Assembly: GCF_016616425.1 (NCBI RefSeq)
Contig: NZ_CP067101.1
Coordinates: 4,340,001-4,404,000 of the forward strand
Direction of reading: 5' to 3'
Length of the DNA stretch: 64,000 nt
DNA from: Bradyrhizobium diazoefficiens
GTDB taxonomy: Bacteria; Pseudomonadota; Alphaproteobacteria; Rhizobiales; Xanthobacteraceae
Under the pieces are notes generated by a model that saw only the letters and a list, made by a program, of their open reading frames with translations, did no database searches and had not been told where the DNA came from. The position numbers and the translations under genes were made by a program. Position 1 is the first letter of the stretch; each line of letters starts with the position of its first letter. This document shows, piece by piece, positions 11,170 through 21,533 of the stretch.

Positions 11170-12668
11170 TAGTACTCCACCCCGAGCGCATCATAGATCC
11201 GCCGGTGCACGGCGGGCAGCGTCTCGGTGAGATCCTCCGCGATCAGGCCTGGCCCTGCTTCGCGTCCCGCCTCGCCATGCATCCAGACGGCGATGCTGGC
11301 GGCTTCAAAAGCCGGCACGCCTTGCGCCAGCAGGCCTGCGACGATGCCGGACAGCACGTCGCCGGCGCCGGCGGTGGCGAGCCAGGGCGGCGCGTTGGCG
11401 GCGATGGTGGCGCGGCCGTCGGGGGCGGCGATCGTGGTGTCAGGTCCCTTCAGCAGCACGACGGCGCCGGAGCGTTCGGCGGCGACGCGGACGCGCTCCA
11501 GCTTGGAGCGGCCCGGAAACTTGTTGCTGAGGTCGGAGAACAGACGCGGAAACTCGCCCTCATGCGGCGTCAGCACCACCGCATTATCCTGCGAGGACTT
11601 GATCGATTCGAACAGACGCTCGGGGGTCGCGGCAAAGCTCGTCAGGGCATCGGCATCGAGCACCAGATGACGTTGCGCCGACAGCGCGGTGTGGATGAAA
11701 TCGCAGGTCCGTTCGCCAACGCCCGCGCCGGGACCGATCATGCAGGTGTTGTAGCGCTTGTCGTCAAGCAGCTCGCCGAACTCGACGACGGTGTCGACGG
11801 GGCGAACCATCACCGCCGTGAGCGCGGCCGCGTTGATCGCAAGCGCATCGCGCGGGCTCGCCAGCGTCACGAGGCCCGCACCGGCCCGCAGCGCCCCGCG
11901 TGCGGCAAGCCGCGCAGCGCCGGTCGCCGCCGCATCGCCGGAGACCGCCAGCACGTGCCCCCGCGCGTATTTGTGGCCGTCGATGCGCGGCAGCGGAAAG
12001 GCAGCGCCCCAGGCATCCGGATCGTTCTCGAAGGTCTGCGGCGCGATCTCGTCCAGCACCTGCGCGTCGATGCCGATATCGGCGACGCGCACGCGGCCGC
12101 AATGCATCCGGCCCGGCAGCAGCAAATGCGCCGGCTTCTTGCGGAAGAAAGTGACGGTCTCGGTGGCATGCACCGCCGCGCCCATCACGGCCGTGCTGGT
12201 GCCGTTGATGCCGCTCGGCAGGTCGACCGCGAGCACCGGGGCGCCGTTGGCATTGATCGCCTCGATCATCGCGCGCGCCCCGCCATCGACGGGACGGCTG
12301 AGGCCGGCGCCGAACAGCGCATCGATGATCAGCGCGGGCCGCCCGATCGCCTGCGGATTGAACGGCAGCACCGGATGCTTCCAGCCGCGCGCGGCGGAGG
12401 CGGCGTCGCCGCGGAGCTGGTCGCGCTCGCACATCGAGATCACCGACACCTCGCGGCCTTGCGCGGCGAGCTCGGCGGCAGCGACAAAACCGTCACCGCC
12501 ATTGTTGCCGGGGCCGGCCACGATCAGGATCGGCCCCTCCTCCACCAGCGCATGGGCGGCCTCAGCGACCGCCTGGCCCGCGCTCAGCATCAGCTTGAAA
12601 CCGGGCGTGCCGGCTGCGATGGTGAGCTGGTCGGCGCGCTGCATTTCAGCGTTGGTCAGAACTTCCAT
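11169..12668 (-). CDS. nnr: Bifunctional NAD(P)HX epimerase/dehydratase
   Basis: 499 residues, the usual length of the fused repair enzyme. The N-terminal half (about 1-215) is the YjeF-type epimerase with GPGNNGGDG; the C-terminal half (about 225-495) is the ADP-dependent dehydratase of the ribokinase-like fold with TPHEGEF and the anion hole/catalytic AGAGDVLSG. It converts damaged NAD(P)H hydrates back to NAD(P)H. Start ATG 12668 follows AGGGAAG at good distance; an upstream in-frame start at 12686 is less well placed. It is followed by the coupled acetyltransferase pseudogene and lies divergent from glnB; in Bradyrhizobium this neighbourhood is common. Confidence 0.95.
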   Translation of the reverse strand: MEVLTNAEMQRADQLTIAAGTPGFKLMLSAGQAVAEAAHALVEEGPILIVAGPGNNGGDGFVAAAELAAQGREVSVISMCERDQLRGDAASAARGWKHPVLPFNPQAIGRPALIIDALFGAGLSRPVDGGARAMIEAINANGAPVLAVDLPSGINGTSTAVMGAAVHATETVTFFRKKPAHLLLPGRMHCGRVRVADIGIDAQVLDEIAPQTFENDPDAWGAAFPLPRIDGHKYARGHVLAVSGDAAATGAARLAARGALRAGAGLVTLASPRDALAINAAALTAVMVRPVDTVVEFGELLDDKRYNTCMIGPGAGVGERTCDFIHTALSAQRHLVLDADALTSFAATPERLFESIKSSQDNAVVLTPHEGEFPRLFSDLSNKFPGRSKLERVRVAAERSGAVVLLKGPDTTIAAPDGRATIAANAPPWLATAGAGDVLSGIVAGLLAQGVPAFEAASIAVWMHGEAGREAGPGLIAEDLTETLPAVHRRIYDALGVEY

Positions 12669-12860
12669 GCCACTTCCCTGGTCCAAACGCCTTTTCAGCA
12701 GGCACCTTCAGTGCCGACCCGGCCTGGGGAACACCAATCTGCACACATATTGAACCGTTTGCCTATTTCGTAGTCTTCGGTATCTTGTGCCGGTCGGCGT
12801 CGCCGCTCAGAGATGCTCGTTAAAAGGCTGATAACGCTCCAATAATCAGGGCATTGCAAC

Positions 12861-12879
12861 TTGGCATAGACCCTGCTTT
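12861..12879 (+). promoter_or_regulatory. Sigma-54-type promoter upstream of glnB
   Basis: TTGGCATAGACCCTGCTTT has the invariant GG and GC exactly at -24/-12 spacing. It is about 170 bases before the glnB start. Work on Bradyrhizobium japonicum described tandem glnB promoters, one NtrC/sigma-54 dependent, which fits. The rest of the 381-base nnr-glnB gap has no gene I can support; CGTTA..TAACG near 12818-12836 is a possible activator palindrome. Confidence 0.7.
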
Positions 12880-12974
12880 CGAGGAAGCCGCTTCGGTTCG
12901 TCGTGCTCACTGGCATTGATCAGGGTGTCGCCGGCCGTTATTGCCGGACTGGTCAGGGAATCCCGGCATAGTGA

Positions 12975-13388
<414 letters not shown>

Positions 13389-13431
13389 GCCGGGTGCTAT
13401 CCCGAATTTTGCGACACTCCGACTAGAAATA

Positions 13432-13449
13432 AGGCTGCTTCGGCGGCCT
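13432..13449 (+). promoter_or_regulatory. UUCG-tetraloop hairpin between glnB and glnA
   Basis: A 7-base stem AGGCTGC/GCGGCCT (one U.G pair) closed by a TTCG loop, followed by a moderately T-rich GATTTCGTTTG. It may be a partial terminator or mRNA-stability element that lets glnB and glnA be expressed at different levels. Confidence 0.5.
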
Positions 13450-13539
13450 GATTTCGTTTGTGCGGTCGCGCAAAACTCGCCCGAGCGAGAATAATTTTGC
13501 TCATCTGGAAACCGACCCGCAGAGCCAAAAGGGGTATGC

Positions 13540-14949
13540 ATGAAGACCGCCAAAGACGTCCTGAAATCGATCAAGGACAACGACGTCAAGTACGTCGACC
13601 TGCGCTTCACCGATCCGCGCGGCAAGTGGCAGCATGTGACGTTCGACGTCAGCATGATCGATGAAGACATCTTCGCCGAAGGGACGATGTTCGACGGCTC
13701 CTCGATTGCCGGCTGGAAGGCGATCAACGAGTCCGACATGTGCCTGATGCCCGATCCGGTCACCGCGACGATCGATCCGTTCTTCGCCGAGACCACGATG
13801 GTCATCACCTGCGACGTGCTCGAGCCGACCACCGGCGAGCCCTATAACCGCGACCCCCGCGGCATCGCCAAGAAGGCCGAAGCCATGGTGAAGTCGATGG
13901 GCGTGGGCGATAGCGTGTTCGTCGGCCCCGAAGCCGAGTTCTTCGTGTTCGACGACGTGCGGTTCTCCGCCAACCCCTACAACACCGGCTTCCGCCTCGA
14001 CTCCTCGGAGCTGCCGACCAATTCCGACACCGAATATGAAGGCGGCAATCTCGGTCACCGCATCCGCACCAAGGGCGGCTACTTCCCGGTGCCGCCGCAG
14101 GACTCCGTGCAGGACATGCGCTCGGAGATGCTCGGGGCCATGGCGAAGATGGGCGTCAAGGTCGAGAAGCACCACCATGAGGTTGCTTCCGCCCAGCACG
14201 AGCTCGGCATGAAGTTCGACACGTTGACGCTGATGGCCGACCACATGCAGATCTACAAATACTGCATCCACCAGGTCGCGCACATCTACGGCAAGACCGC
14301 CACCTTCATGCCGAAGCCGGTCTATGGCGACAACGGCTCGGGCATGCATGTGCACCAGTCGATCTGGAAGGACGGCAAGCCGGTGTTCGCCGGCAACAAA
14401 TACGCCGACCTGTCGGAGATCTGCCTGCACTATATCGGCGGCATCATCAAGCACGCCAAGGCGATCAACGCTTTCACCAACCCCTCGACCAACTCCTACA
14501 AGCGTCTGGTCCCGGGCTATGAGGCCCCCGTGCTGCTCGCCTATTCCGCGCGCAACCGCTCGGCCTCCTGCCGCATCCCCTACACCGCTTCGCCGAAGGC
14601 CAAGCGCGTCGAGGTGCGCTTCCCCGATCCGATGGCCAATCCCTATCTCGGCTTCGCCGCGATGCTGATGGCGGGCCTCGACGGCATCAAGAACAAGATC
14701 GATCCGGGTCCGGCGATGGACAAGGACCTCTACGACCTGCCGAAGGAAGAACTGAAGCAGATCCCGACGGTGTGCGGCAGCTTGCGCGAGGCGCTGGAAA
14801 ATCTCGACCAGGACCGCAGCTTCCTCAAGGCCGGCGGCGTGTTCGACGACGATTTCATCGACGCTTACATCGAGCTGAAGATGACCGAAGTCGCCCGCTT
14901 CGAGATGACCCCGCACCCGGTCGAGTTCGAGATGTACTATTCGGGCTGA
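13540..14949 (+). CDS. glnA: Glutamine synthetase type I
   Basis: 469 residues, the length of bacterial GSI-beta. Landmarks: FDGSSIAGW near the N-terminus, the ATP-binding [16 protein letters not shown], and the adenylylation site Tyr398 in [10 protein letters not shown], so activity is probably switched by GlnE. It forms glutamine from glutamate, ammonia and ATP in the cytoplasm. ATG 13540 is preceded by AAAAGGGGTATGC. It is paired with glnB and ends in a strong terminator. Bradyrhizobium also carries a eukaryote-like GSII elsewhere; this is not it. Confidence 0.99.
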   Translation: MKTAKDVLKSIKDNDVKYVDLRFTDPRGKWQHVTFDVSMIDEDIFAEGTMFDGSSIAGWKAINESDMCLMPDPVTATIDPFFAETTMVITCDVLEPTTGEPYNRDPRGIAKKAEAMVKSMGVGDSVFVGPEAEFFVFDDVRFSANPYNTGFRLDSSELPTNSDTEYEGGNLGHRIRTKGGYFPVPPQDSVQDMRSEMLGAMAKMGVKVEKHHHEVASAQHELGMKFDTLTLMADHMQIYKYCIHQVAHIYGKTATFMPKPVYGDNGSGMHVHQSIWKDGKPVFAGNKYADLSEICLHYIGGIIKHAKAINAFTNPSTNSYKRLVPGYEAPVLLAYSARNRSASCRIPYTASPKAKRVEVRFPDPMANPYLGFAAMLMAGLDGIKNKIDPGPAMDKDLYDLPKEELKQIPTVCGSLREALENLDQDRSFLKAGGVFDDDFIDAYIELKMTEVARFEMTPHPVEFEMYYSG

Positions 14950-14976
14950 TCGGCTTCGCAAATACGACAAGCAAGA

Positions 14977-15003
14977 GGCGCTCCGAAGGGAGCGCCTTTT
15001 CAT
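14977..15003 (+). terminator. Intrinsic terminator of glnA
   Basis: 8-base perfect stem GGCGCTCC/GGAGCGCC, GAAG loop, followed by TTTTCATTTT, 27 bases after the glnA stop. Confidence 0.92.
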
Positions 15004-15014
15004 TTTCCACAGGT

Positions 15015-15196
15015 GCCGTAGGGCGGATTAGCCGAAGGCGTAATCCGCCAATCCTGCCAACGTCACGAGCGCTCGCCGAAGTCGCCGGCTGCCTTGCAGC
15101 TATCAACCGCCAGGAAGAAGCGCACGACGGTAATTCGGCATTCGAGCAGTCCAGCATGAGAGGCGGATTACGCCTTCGGCTAATCCGCCCTACGGC
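15015..15196. repeat. Pair of inverted 35-base palindromic repeats
   Basis: The 35 bases at 15015-15049 are the exact reverse complement of 15162-15196. Each copy is itself a hairpin (GGCGGATTA ... TAATCCGCC around GCC-GAA-GGC). The 112 bases between hold no gene. This is the arrangement of a BIME-like REP pair. It lies between the glnA terminator and the 3' end of the slipin gene. Confidence 0.85.
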
Positions 15197-15210
15197 CCAA
15201 CATTCCACCC

Positions 15211-15969
15211 TCACGTCGTGTCACGCCGCGGCATCAAATGATTGAGCAGGTCCGTTGGCAGCGGAAAGACCACGGTCGACGACCGCTCGCCGGCGATGTC
15301 GTGCAAAGCCGCGAAATAGCGCAGCTGCATCGCCTGCGGCTCCTGCGCCAGGATGCGGCCGGCCTCGACGAGCTTTTCGGCGGCCTGCTGCTCGCCCATG
15401 GCGTTGATCACCTTGGCGCGGCGCAACCGTTCGGCCTCGGCCTGCTTGGCGATCGCGCGGACCATGGTTTCACTGATGTCGACGTCCTTGATCTCGATGC
15501 CCGTGACCTTGATGCCCCAGACGTCGGTCTGCTTGTCGAGGATCTCCTGGATGTCGGCGTTCAGCTTGTCGCGTTCGGCCAGCATCTCGTCGAGATCGTG
15601 CTTGCCGAGCACCGAGCGCAGCGTGGTCTGGGCGAGCTGGCTGGTCGCGGCCATGTAATCGCCGACCTTGATGATGGCGCGCTCGGCATCGACGATGCGG
15701 AAGTACAGCACGGCGTTGACCTTGACCGAGACGTTGTCGCGCGAGATCACGTCCTGGGGCGGCACCACCTGCACCATCACCCTGAGATCGACCTTGACGA
15801 GCTGCTGCACGACCGGAATGAGGATGACGAGGCCCGGCCCCTTCACGCCGGCGAAGCGGCCGAGCGTGAAAATGACGCCGCGCTCGTATTCCCTGAGGAT
15901 GCGAATGGCCTGGATGAGAAACATGACGACGAGCAGCGCAAGCACCGCATAGATCGAATATTCAATCAT
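15211..15969 (-). CDS. Slipin/stomatin family SPFH-domain membrane protein
   Basis: 252 residues: one N-terminal membrane segment (about 3-22), then the SPFH/band 7 domain ([44 protein letters not shown]). Slipins form membrane-associated oligomers and are cleaved or controlled by a partner NfeD protease. The nfeD gene lies directly upstream and overlaps by one base (TGATG), so the two are coupled. The exact physiological role in rhizobia is unknown to me; membrane-domain organisation is the usual proposal. Confidence 0.92.
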   Translation of the reverse strand: MIEYSIYAVLALLVVMFLIQAIRILREYERGVIFTLGRFAGVKGPGLVILIPVVQQLVKVDLRVMVQVVPPQDVISRDNVSVKVNAVLYFRIVDAERAIIKVGDYMAATSQLAQTTLRSVLGKHDLDEMLAERDKLNADIQEILDKQTDVWGIKVTGIEIKDVDISETMVRAIAKQAEAERLRRAKVINAMGEQQAAEKLVEAGRILAQEPQAMQLRYFAALHDIAGERSSTVVFPLPTDLLNHLMPRRDTT

Positions 15970-17342
15970 CAGAGTTGACCTCCCTCGCCGCTGGCCGGGC
16001 CCGGACGCCGGACCACCAGCGTCAAATCGACGATGTTCGCGACCTCGACCCGCTCGCCGGGCCTGAAGGCGCCGGCGCCGCGCGCTTGCCAGCGTTCGCC
16101 GTGCGTAAAGACGTGCCCCTCGGTCCCGTTCCAGTCGAGGACCTCGGCGGACAGGCCCTGCATGGCTTGTGCGCCGACCCGGGCCGGACCTTTGCGGGCG
16201 CGCCGAAGCGCGCCGAGCACAAGTAAGATGAAGCCGGTGAACGTCGCCGCGACGGTGGCGATGACCGTCCACGACAGCCGGTAGCCCGGCGCTTCGACCC
16301 GGACCAGCATGATCGCTCCCAGCACGAAGGCGACGACGCCGCCAAGGCCGACCACCACGGTCGGGGTGAAGGCCTCGACGGCGAGGAGCGCGATCCCGAT
16401 CAGCATCAGCCCGAGGCCGGCGTAGTTGATCGGCAGCAGGTTGAGGGCATAGAGGCCGATCAGGAGGCAGATCGTCCCGACGATTCCCGGGGCAACCGCG
16501 CCGGGGGACACGAACTCGAAGATCAGGCCGTAGATGCCGACCATCAGGAGAATGAAAGCGACGTTGGGATCGGTGACGACCGCGAGGAAGCGCGATATCC
16601 ATCCGGGGTCGACGACCTCGACCACGGCGTCCTTGGTCGCGAGGCGACGTGTCGTGCCGCCCGCGACCTCGACCACGCGACCATCGATCTGCCTGAGCAG
16701 GTCGGCCGCATCGCGCGCGACGATGTCGATGACCTGCGCCTGCAGCGCGCCATTGGCGGACAGGGTGGCGGCGTCGCGAACCGCCTTCTCGGCCCAATCC
16801 GCATTGCGATTGCGCAGCTCGGCCAGGCTTCGGATAAAGGCAACGGCATCGTTGGTCACCTTGGCTGTCATCGTATCCTTCGGTTCATCCTTCTTGTCCT
16901 TGGCGGGTGTGCCGCTCGGCAGGCCCGGGAACGATCCGCCGATCTGCACCGGCGTCGCGGCGCCGATATTGGTGCCCGGCGCCATCGCCGCGATATGGGT
17001 GGCATAAAGAATGTAGGTCCCCGCGCTCGCCGCATGGGCGCCTGAAGGCGCGACGTAACCGACCACGGGGACGGGCGAGGCGAGGACATCCGCGATGATC
17101 TCGCGCATGCTGGAATTGAGGCCGCCCGGCGTGTTCATTTTCAGAATCACGATCTCGGCGTGTCGTTGGGCTGCCTTGACCAGGGCGTCCTTCACGTAAG
17201 CAGCCGACGCCGGCCCGATGGCTCCGTCGATCGTGACGATCAGGGCACGACGCCCGCCCTCCTCCGCCGAGCCGGGAAGGAAACCGAGAAGCAGAGCGAC
17301 GAAGGCAATCGCCGCGACGAGGGCCGCCTTGATGATCTGCAC
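15969..17342 (-). CDS. Long-form NfeD membrane serine protease
   Basis: 457 residues from GTG 17342, which has AAGGGAG 8 bases upstream; a TTG at 17384 is a weaker alternative. Order: signal peptide, ClpP-like protease domain with [10 protein letters not shown] and Ser in [11 protein letters not shown] (about residues 25-235), four or so membrane segments (about 250-385), and a C-terminal OB-fold NfeD domain ([17 protein letters not shown]). Homologues of this long form cleave the C-terminal region of their slipin partner, encoded next. Topology places the protease in the periplasm. Confidence 0.92.
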   Translation of the reverse strand: MQIIKAALVAAIAFVALLLGFLPGSAEEGGRRALIVTIDGAIGPASAAYVKDALVKAAQRHAEIVILKMNTPGGLNSSMREIIADVLASPVPVVGYVAPSGAHAASAGTYILYATHIAAMAPGTNIGAATPVQIGGSFPGLPSGTPAKDKKDEPKDTMTAKVTNDAVAFIRSLAELRNRNADWAEKAVRDAATLSANGALQAQVIDIVARDAADLLRQIDGRVVEVAGGTTRRLATKDAVVEVVDPGWISRFLAVVTDPNVAFILLMVGIYGLIFEFVSPGAVAPGIVGTICLLIGLYALNLLPINYAGLGLMLIGIALLAVEAFTPTVVVGLGGVVAFVLGAIMLVRVEAPGYRLSWTVIATVAATFTGFILLVLGALRRARKGPARVGAQAMQGLSAEVLDWNGTEGHVFTHGERWQARGAGAFRPGERVEVANIVDLTLVVRRPGPASGEGGQL

Positions 17343-17565
17343 GGCAAGGGCTCCCTTGCCATGGATATGGTGGCCGGTTCGCAAACCTCAATGCGCTGGC
17401 CGATCGACCGCCATCGCGATTGTGCGATGCAGTGGAGGACTTGCGGTTGCCGACGTCGCGCGTCGATCTGGCCGGGTTCTCGGCGCGTCCGGTCTTGCCT
17501 CACCGGTTGACATGCCGAGCGGGAGCGCGATCTTCGCATCAGGGCCATAAGCTGCGATGGTGGAG

Positions 17566-18108
17566 TTACGGAACGCTCTTCGGCAACTCGCGTTGCGCGA
17601 CAACCCGCACGGGTGGAAAAACGACGCAATCCACTACATCGAAAATCACTTCGATGCTTCCGTCGAACGACTGCGCAAAGGCGATAGCCTCTTTGCTCTT
17701 TCCATCCGTGATGCGCGTGCCAAGTGTGCAGTGGGGCGTCCAAGCGCCTGGCCTATAATGTGGCCGACAGCGGGCCGGGTCGATGGCTGCGCTGATTGAA
17801 GCGTGCCACCTTCCGAGGGTCTCGCTCGCTTCGGGCTCAGCCCACAGTACGAGTGGCGGTCCCTCGAACCACCTAATCCGTCTAAACGTGACAGGCAATT
17901 GTGCTCCGCCTGCACTCGCGGACTGCATCGCCTTCCACACCGTCTTGTCCTCAATCTCGGGCAAATCATAGATCGCGAATGTCAGATGGGGCCGGTACGC
18001 CAAGGTGCGCATCGACGGCTCATCCTCAAAGACAGCAACTTGGTCCCACAGCCGTTCGATTTTTTCCGCGGAAGCGTTATCGGCTCGTATATTGATTGCG
18101 ACGGCCAT
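17566..18108 (-). CDS. 2H phosphoesterase (2'-5' RNA ligase-like) protein
   Basis: 180 residues with two HxT motifs, RPHLTFAIY near residue 40 and TPHCTLGT near residue 125, the paired catalytic signature of the 2H phosphoesterase superfamily (LigT/cyclic phosphodiesterase). The substrate, probably a cyclic nucleotide phosphate or RNA end, cannot be told from sequence. It stands alone between nfeD and the MFS carrier gene, and ATG 18108 fits family length. Confidence 0.8.
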   Translation of the reverse strand: MAVAINIRADNASAEKIERLWDQVAVFEDEPSMRTLAYRPHLTFAIYDLPEIEDKTVWKAMQSASAGGAQLPVTFRRIRWFEGPPLVLWAEPEASETLGRWHASISAAIDPARCRPHYRPGAWTPHCTLGTRITDGKSKEAIAFAQSFDGSIEVIFDVVDCVVFPPVRVVAQRELPKSVP

Positions 18109-18316
18109 TGAGCGCCCTGTTCAAGCCCGTGAGGTCCGTATCCTGGTCCACCCCTCGAAGGTGCGCAACGTCACATGCGGCGGTTCTGCTCGGGCCGAGC
18201 TATGTCCGGTCAATCCCAGCGAGCCGACCTACGGATAGTCCGTGCGGTCTTCAGCACAGACCACGAGCCGACGAGACCAGCAAGGCTCTCCCGCAAATCG
18301 AGAAGGACTTATCGCA

Positions 18317-19663
18317 TCAACCGGATTGATGTGATGCATGCGGATTATGCTCCGGCTGCACGCCGGCGGCCCGCACGAGTTCTTCGCCCTGGCGCGCCAC
18401 CAAATCCTGCCGCATTGGTTTGAGAACGAAGATCGCCATCAGGGCGGCAACGACATTGAAGAGCGCAGCGATAATAAAGGCGCCTTTCCAGCCTCCAGTC
18501 TCCATCACCAACACGTTGGCGAGCGGCACCAGCAATGAGGCCGTTCCTTTCGCCGTGTAGAGCAAGCCCGCATTCGTTGTAGCGTACCCGGCGCCAAAGC
18601 AATCGGTGCAGGTCGCTGGAAAGAGGCTGTAAATCTCACCCCAGGCGAAGAACACAATTCCGCTCAGAAGGACAAACCCGAGGGGGTTCTGCCCATAGAC
18701 GTACAGCGCCCAAATTCCAATGCCCTCCAGCAGGAAGGCGATGAACATGGTGTTTTCTCGCCCCAGGAGATCGGAAACCCAGCCAAAGAACGGTCGCGTC
18801 AGTCCGTTGAGGACTCGATCGATCGTGAGCGCAAATGTCAACGCAGGCAGAGTGATGCCAATGAGCGTGACCGGGATGGTGTCGAGATGGAAGTCCTTGG
18901 CGATGGGCTTGAGTTGTGCCGTTGCCATCAACCCGCCTGCCGCCATCAGCACAAACATCGCGTACATGACCCAAAACGTCGGCTCCCTGAGGACCTGCAG
19001 CGGCTTGTAGTGAATACGACTTTGCTGGACGAGCCCGCTCGTCGAGGCTTCCGGAGTTTGTCCATGGCGCGGTGCGAACAGCAACAGCGACAGCACCACC
19101 ACAATCAAACCCTGACCGATACCGAAGGTGAAGAATGTGGTCTCGTATCCATGAGTTGAAATCATCCTTTGGATGGGAATGATGGTGAGGGCTGAACCGA
19201 TGCCGAAGCCCGCGGCGGTCAATCCGGCCGCGAGGCCGCGGCGGTCGGGAAACCATTTGAGTGCGTTGCCAATGCAGGTGCCGTAGACAGCGCCCGCGCC
19301 CAGACCGCCGATGGCCTGAGCGACGTACAACATCGCGAGCGACTCTGCGAGGGAGTTGAGAACCCAAGCCAGCCCGGTGAGACACCCGCCGGCAAACACC
19401 ACGATCCGCGGCCCGAAGCGATCGACGAGATAGCCTTCGGCTGGCACCAGCCAGGTTTCAAACAGCACGAAAAGCGTGAACGCCACCTGGATCGAAGCCA
19501 GGCTCCAGCCGTGCTTTTGGCTGATGGGGATTGTGAAAAGTGTCCAGCCGTATTGGAGATTGGCGATCATCACCATGCAGATGATGCCAATAATCAGTTG
19601 GCTCCAACGGGTTGCTTCGGAAGCCTGTCCCGCAGGCCGATCGATATGTGAAATCGCAGTCAT
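18317..19663 (-). CDS. MFS transporter, oxalate/formate antiporter family
   Basis: 448 residues with 12 predicted membrane segments. The first half carries VAEGYLVDRFGPR-like loop 2-3 motif (PAEGYLVDRFGPRIV) and GLGAGAVYGTCIGNALKWFPDRRGLAAGL, which is typical of OxlT-type carriers. Substrate is inferred to be a small carboxylate such as oxalate or formate. Start ATG 19663 is preceded by GGAG at 7 bases; a GTG at 19678 is possible but less likely. It is a single-gene unit; no oxalate-degrading gene is adjacent. Confidence 0.85.
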   Translation of the reverse strand: MTAISHIDRPAGQASEATRWSQLIIGIICMVMIANLQYGWTLFTIPISQKHGWSLASIQVAFTLFVLFETWLVPAEGYLVDRFGPRIVVFAGGCLTGLAWVLNSLAESLAMLYVAQAIGGLGAGAVYGTCIGNALKWFPDRRGLAAGLTAAGFGIGSALTIIPIQRMISTHGYETTFFTFGIGQGLIVVVLSLLLFAPRHGQTPEASTSGLVQQSRIHYKPLQVLREPTFWVMYAMFVLMAAGGLMATAQLKPIAKDFHLDTIPVTLIGITLPALTFALTIDRVLNGLTRPFFGWVSDLLGRENTMFIAFLLEGIGIWALYVYGQNPLGFVLLSGIVFFAWGEIYSLFPATCTDCFGAGYATTNAGLLYTAKGTASLLVPLANVLVMETGGWKGAFIIAALFNVVAALMAIFVLKPMRQDLVARQGEELVRAAGVQPEHNPHASHQSG

Positions 19664-19968
19664 AGGGCGCTCCTTCACCCCCTGACCCTCGCAGTCTTGC
19701 TCAGGTTCGGCAGAATCGCCATTAGACGGAAGGATGAAGACTGCTTCGGGTCACGAGCGCCACCCCTGCGGTAGATCGCTGCCCGTCGATTTCTGCTATG
19801 CCCCGTTAGCGACCGAAGTTTTGTGCGGTGCGAGATGTCGTGAGGACCAAAAGCGATCTCACCTTCGCCGTCTCCCTGCAACGTGCCAGCGCGAAACTGC
19901 AGCCCTGGCTATCCCGCGGGCAAATCAGCCACAGATGGAAAGGGCAACCATCGAGGTGGCCCTTTGGC
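19664..19968. other. Intergenic region with hairpin after dienelactone hydrolase gene
   Basis: No gene supported. At 19939-19965 an imperfect stem (AAAGGGC/GCCCTTT plus ACC/GGT) follows the minus-strand hydrolase gene and may terminate it; no T-run follows. The MFS promoter must lie near 19680-19800. Confidence 0.45.
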
Positions 19969-20760
19969 CTATTTGAGATTTGCAGCAAGGAACTTGGCTG
20001 CTTCGGCCTTGGCTTCCCGATCAGCCTTGGCGTCGTATCTGAGCGGCAGGTTGAACTTCTTGCCGAGTTCGGTGGCTTCGGGGTTCGTGAACGCATGCAC
20101 CGCGCCGGGATACTCGATGATCCGATAATCGGCCTTCGCTGCGTCGAAATCCTTCTTGAGCGCATCGTACTGCTCGCGCTTCGCGAACGGGTCGTCTGCG
20201 CCGTTCAGAATGAGGACTTTCGCTTTGACGGTGCCCGGTGCCGGTGCGGGCGTGTTGAGACCAAGTGATGCGTGAAAGCCCACAACGGCGGCGAGATCGG
20301 CACCGGCGCGCGCCATGTTCAGCACCACCGCGCCGCCAAAGCAGTAGCCAACGGCGCCGATCCGTTGGGGATTGACCGAGGCCTGCTTGGCGAGTTGCTC
20401 CCGCGCGGCGTTGAAGCGCTGCTCCATCACCTTTGGATTCTTCATCACCGACCCCGAGAGTGCGCCGGCGTCCTTCGGGTTGTCGGCGGTCTTTCCGTCG
20501 CCGTACATGTCCGCAATGAAGGCTGTGTAGCCCTGCTCGGCGAACTTCCGCGCCTCGTTATGGATATGCTTGGTGATGCCCCACCATTCGTGCACCATGA
20601 CGATGCCGGGCCGCTTCGCCTGGGTCGCGTCGTCGTAGACGACGAAGCCCTTCATCGTGGTCTCGCCGTCCGTGTAGGTGACCGGCTCTTCCCTGATCGC
20701 TGCGTGTGCGCTCGCGACCATTGCGATGGCGCAAAGTGCTCCCACTATGTTCGTTCGCAT
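19969..20760 (-). CDS. Exported dienelactone hydrolase family protein
   Basis: 263 residues. A signal peptide (about 1-20, ending AHA) directs it to the periplasm, unlike classical cytoplasmic dienelactone hydrolases. The alpha/beta-hydrolase core has Cys140 in GYCFGG as nucleophile, Asp189/190 in GADDPF, His222 in GAVHAF and Glu58 in HEWWG, matching the Cys-His-Asp triad and regulatory Glu of the family. It may hydrolyse lactones or esters; natural substrate unknown. Single-gene unit. Confidence 0.9.
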   Translation of the reverse strand: MRTNIVGALCAIAMVASAHAAIREEPVTYTDGETTMKGFVVYDDATQAKRPGIVMVHEWWGITKHIHNEARKFAEQGYTAFIADMYGDGKTADNPKDAGALSGSVMKNPKVMEQRFNAAREQLAKQASVNPQRIGAVGYCFGGAVVLNMARAGADLAAVVGFHASLGLNTPAPAPGTVKAKVLILNGADDPFAKREQYDALKKDFDAAKADYRIIEYPGAVHAFTNPEATELGKKFNLPLRYDAKADREAKAEAAKFLAANLK

Positions 20761-21104
20761 GCTGACCTCCCGCGGGTTTGATACGACATTAACATTGGCA
20801 TACCGGCGAATCCTGCGCGAGACTTGAAAGCAGTGGCAGTGGCCGCGCTGGCTGCGCGTAACCTCTCAAGTGCTCGGGCGTCCAGTTTGAGGCCGAGTGT
20901 GCCGCCGCTATGCGGCCGATCATGGGCGGCCTGAGCGATTACACCGACGTCGCCCCTGGGTCACGAGCCATAATATTCATGGTCAACAAATCACGTCGGC
21001 TGTTTCTTCCGACCTTTGCGAAGCATGCGAATTTCGTCGCGATGGGGACCTGGACTCGCGGCATCATTCACGCTGGCGGCGCCGGCGAGCAAATCCAATG
21101 TGGT
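20761..21104. other. Intergenic region, nothing recognised
   Basis: No protein, RNA or repeat I can support. A plus-strand frame at 20910-21242 overlaps the 3' end of the next gene on the opposite strand and has no recognisable product. Confidence 0.5.
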
Positions 21105-21533
21105 TCACGAGAGCGGCTGCGTTTCCGAGAACATGTCAACAATCTTGTTGGTCATGCCGTTCACGATCAGCACCTGATCCTTCATCTTCACGTACATGTA
21201 GTCACGCAGTTCCGGTATTTGCGACAGGACTGGTGCTGGTAGTGATTGGGCCTTGACGCCTTTTGGAAGTTTCGCGCCCACCGCGGGAGTAAAGTCCTTT
21301 GCGGACTTGGTGGCCTTTAGCCGGAACTCAACCTCGTTGTGCTCAGTTAGCACCGCCTTGCGAATTTGCTCGCGCTGCATGTTTGTAAGGTTGAGTTTCG
21401 GCAGCGATGGGCTCTGCCGCACTTTTGTGCCGTTGCTCAGTTCAACCGCACCTCGCGCATCAGGTTGTGCCAGCGAAATCGTGGCACCGCCGAATACGAT
21501 CGCGAGCGCGACGATGGTAATGGAAACTCTCAT
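21105..21533 (-). CDS. Exported DUF1236-like protein
   Basis: 142 residues with a signal peptide (about 1-22, SLAQPDA). The C-terminal half (VGAKLPKGVKAQSLP ... YMYVKMKDQVLIVNGMTNKIVDMF) has the layout of DUF1236 domains, which are common in exported proteins of Bradyrhizobiaceae: a 'proline-val-x-val' strand, then a hairpin with a basic residue and a C-terminal valine-rich strand. The central NMQREQIRKAVLTEHNEVEF is helical. Function unknown. Family call is by pattern only. Confidence 0.7.
   Translation of the reverse strand: MRVSITIVALAIVFGGATISLAQPDARGAVELSNGTKVRQSPSLPKLNLTNMQREQIRKAVLTEHNEVEFRLKATKSAKDFTPAVGAKLPKGVKAQSLPAPVLSQIPELRDYMYVKMKDQVLIVNGMTNKIVDMFSETQPLS

Noticed and set aside
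12695..12916. 73-codon minus-strand frame between nnr and glnB
   Set aside because: It overlaps the sigma-54-type promoter, and its composition and lack of a ribosome binding site argue against a gene.
15015..15196. Inverted repeats as ends of an insertion sequence
   Set aside because: Only 112 bases lie between the arms and no transposase or target duplication is seen; a REP pair explains it better.
20910..21242. Plus-strand frame overlapping the DUF1236-like gene
   Set aside because: Overlaps the 3' end of a better-supported exported protein on the other strand and has no recognisable features.
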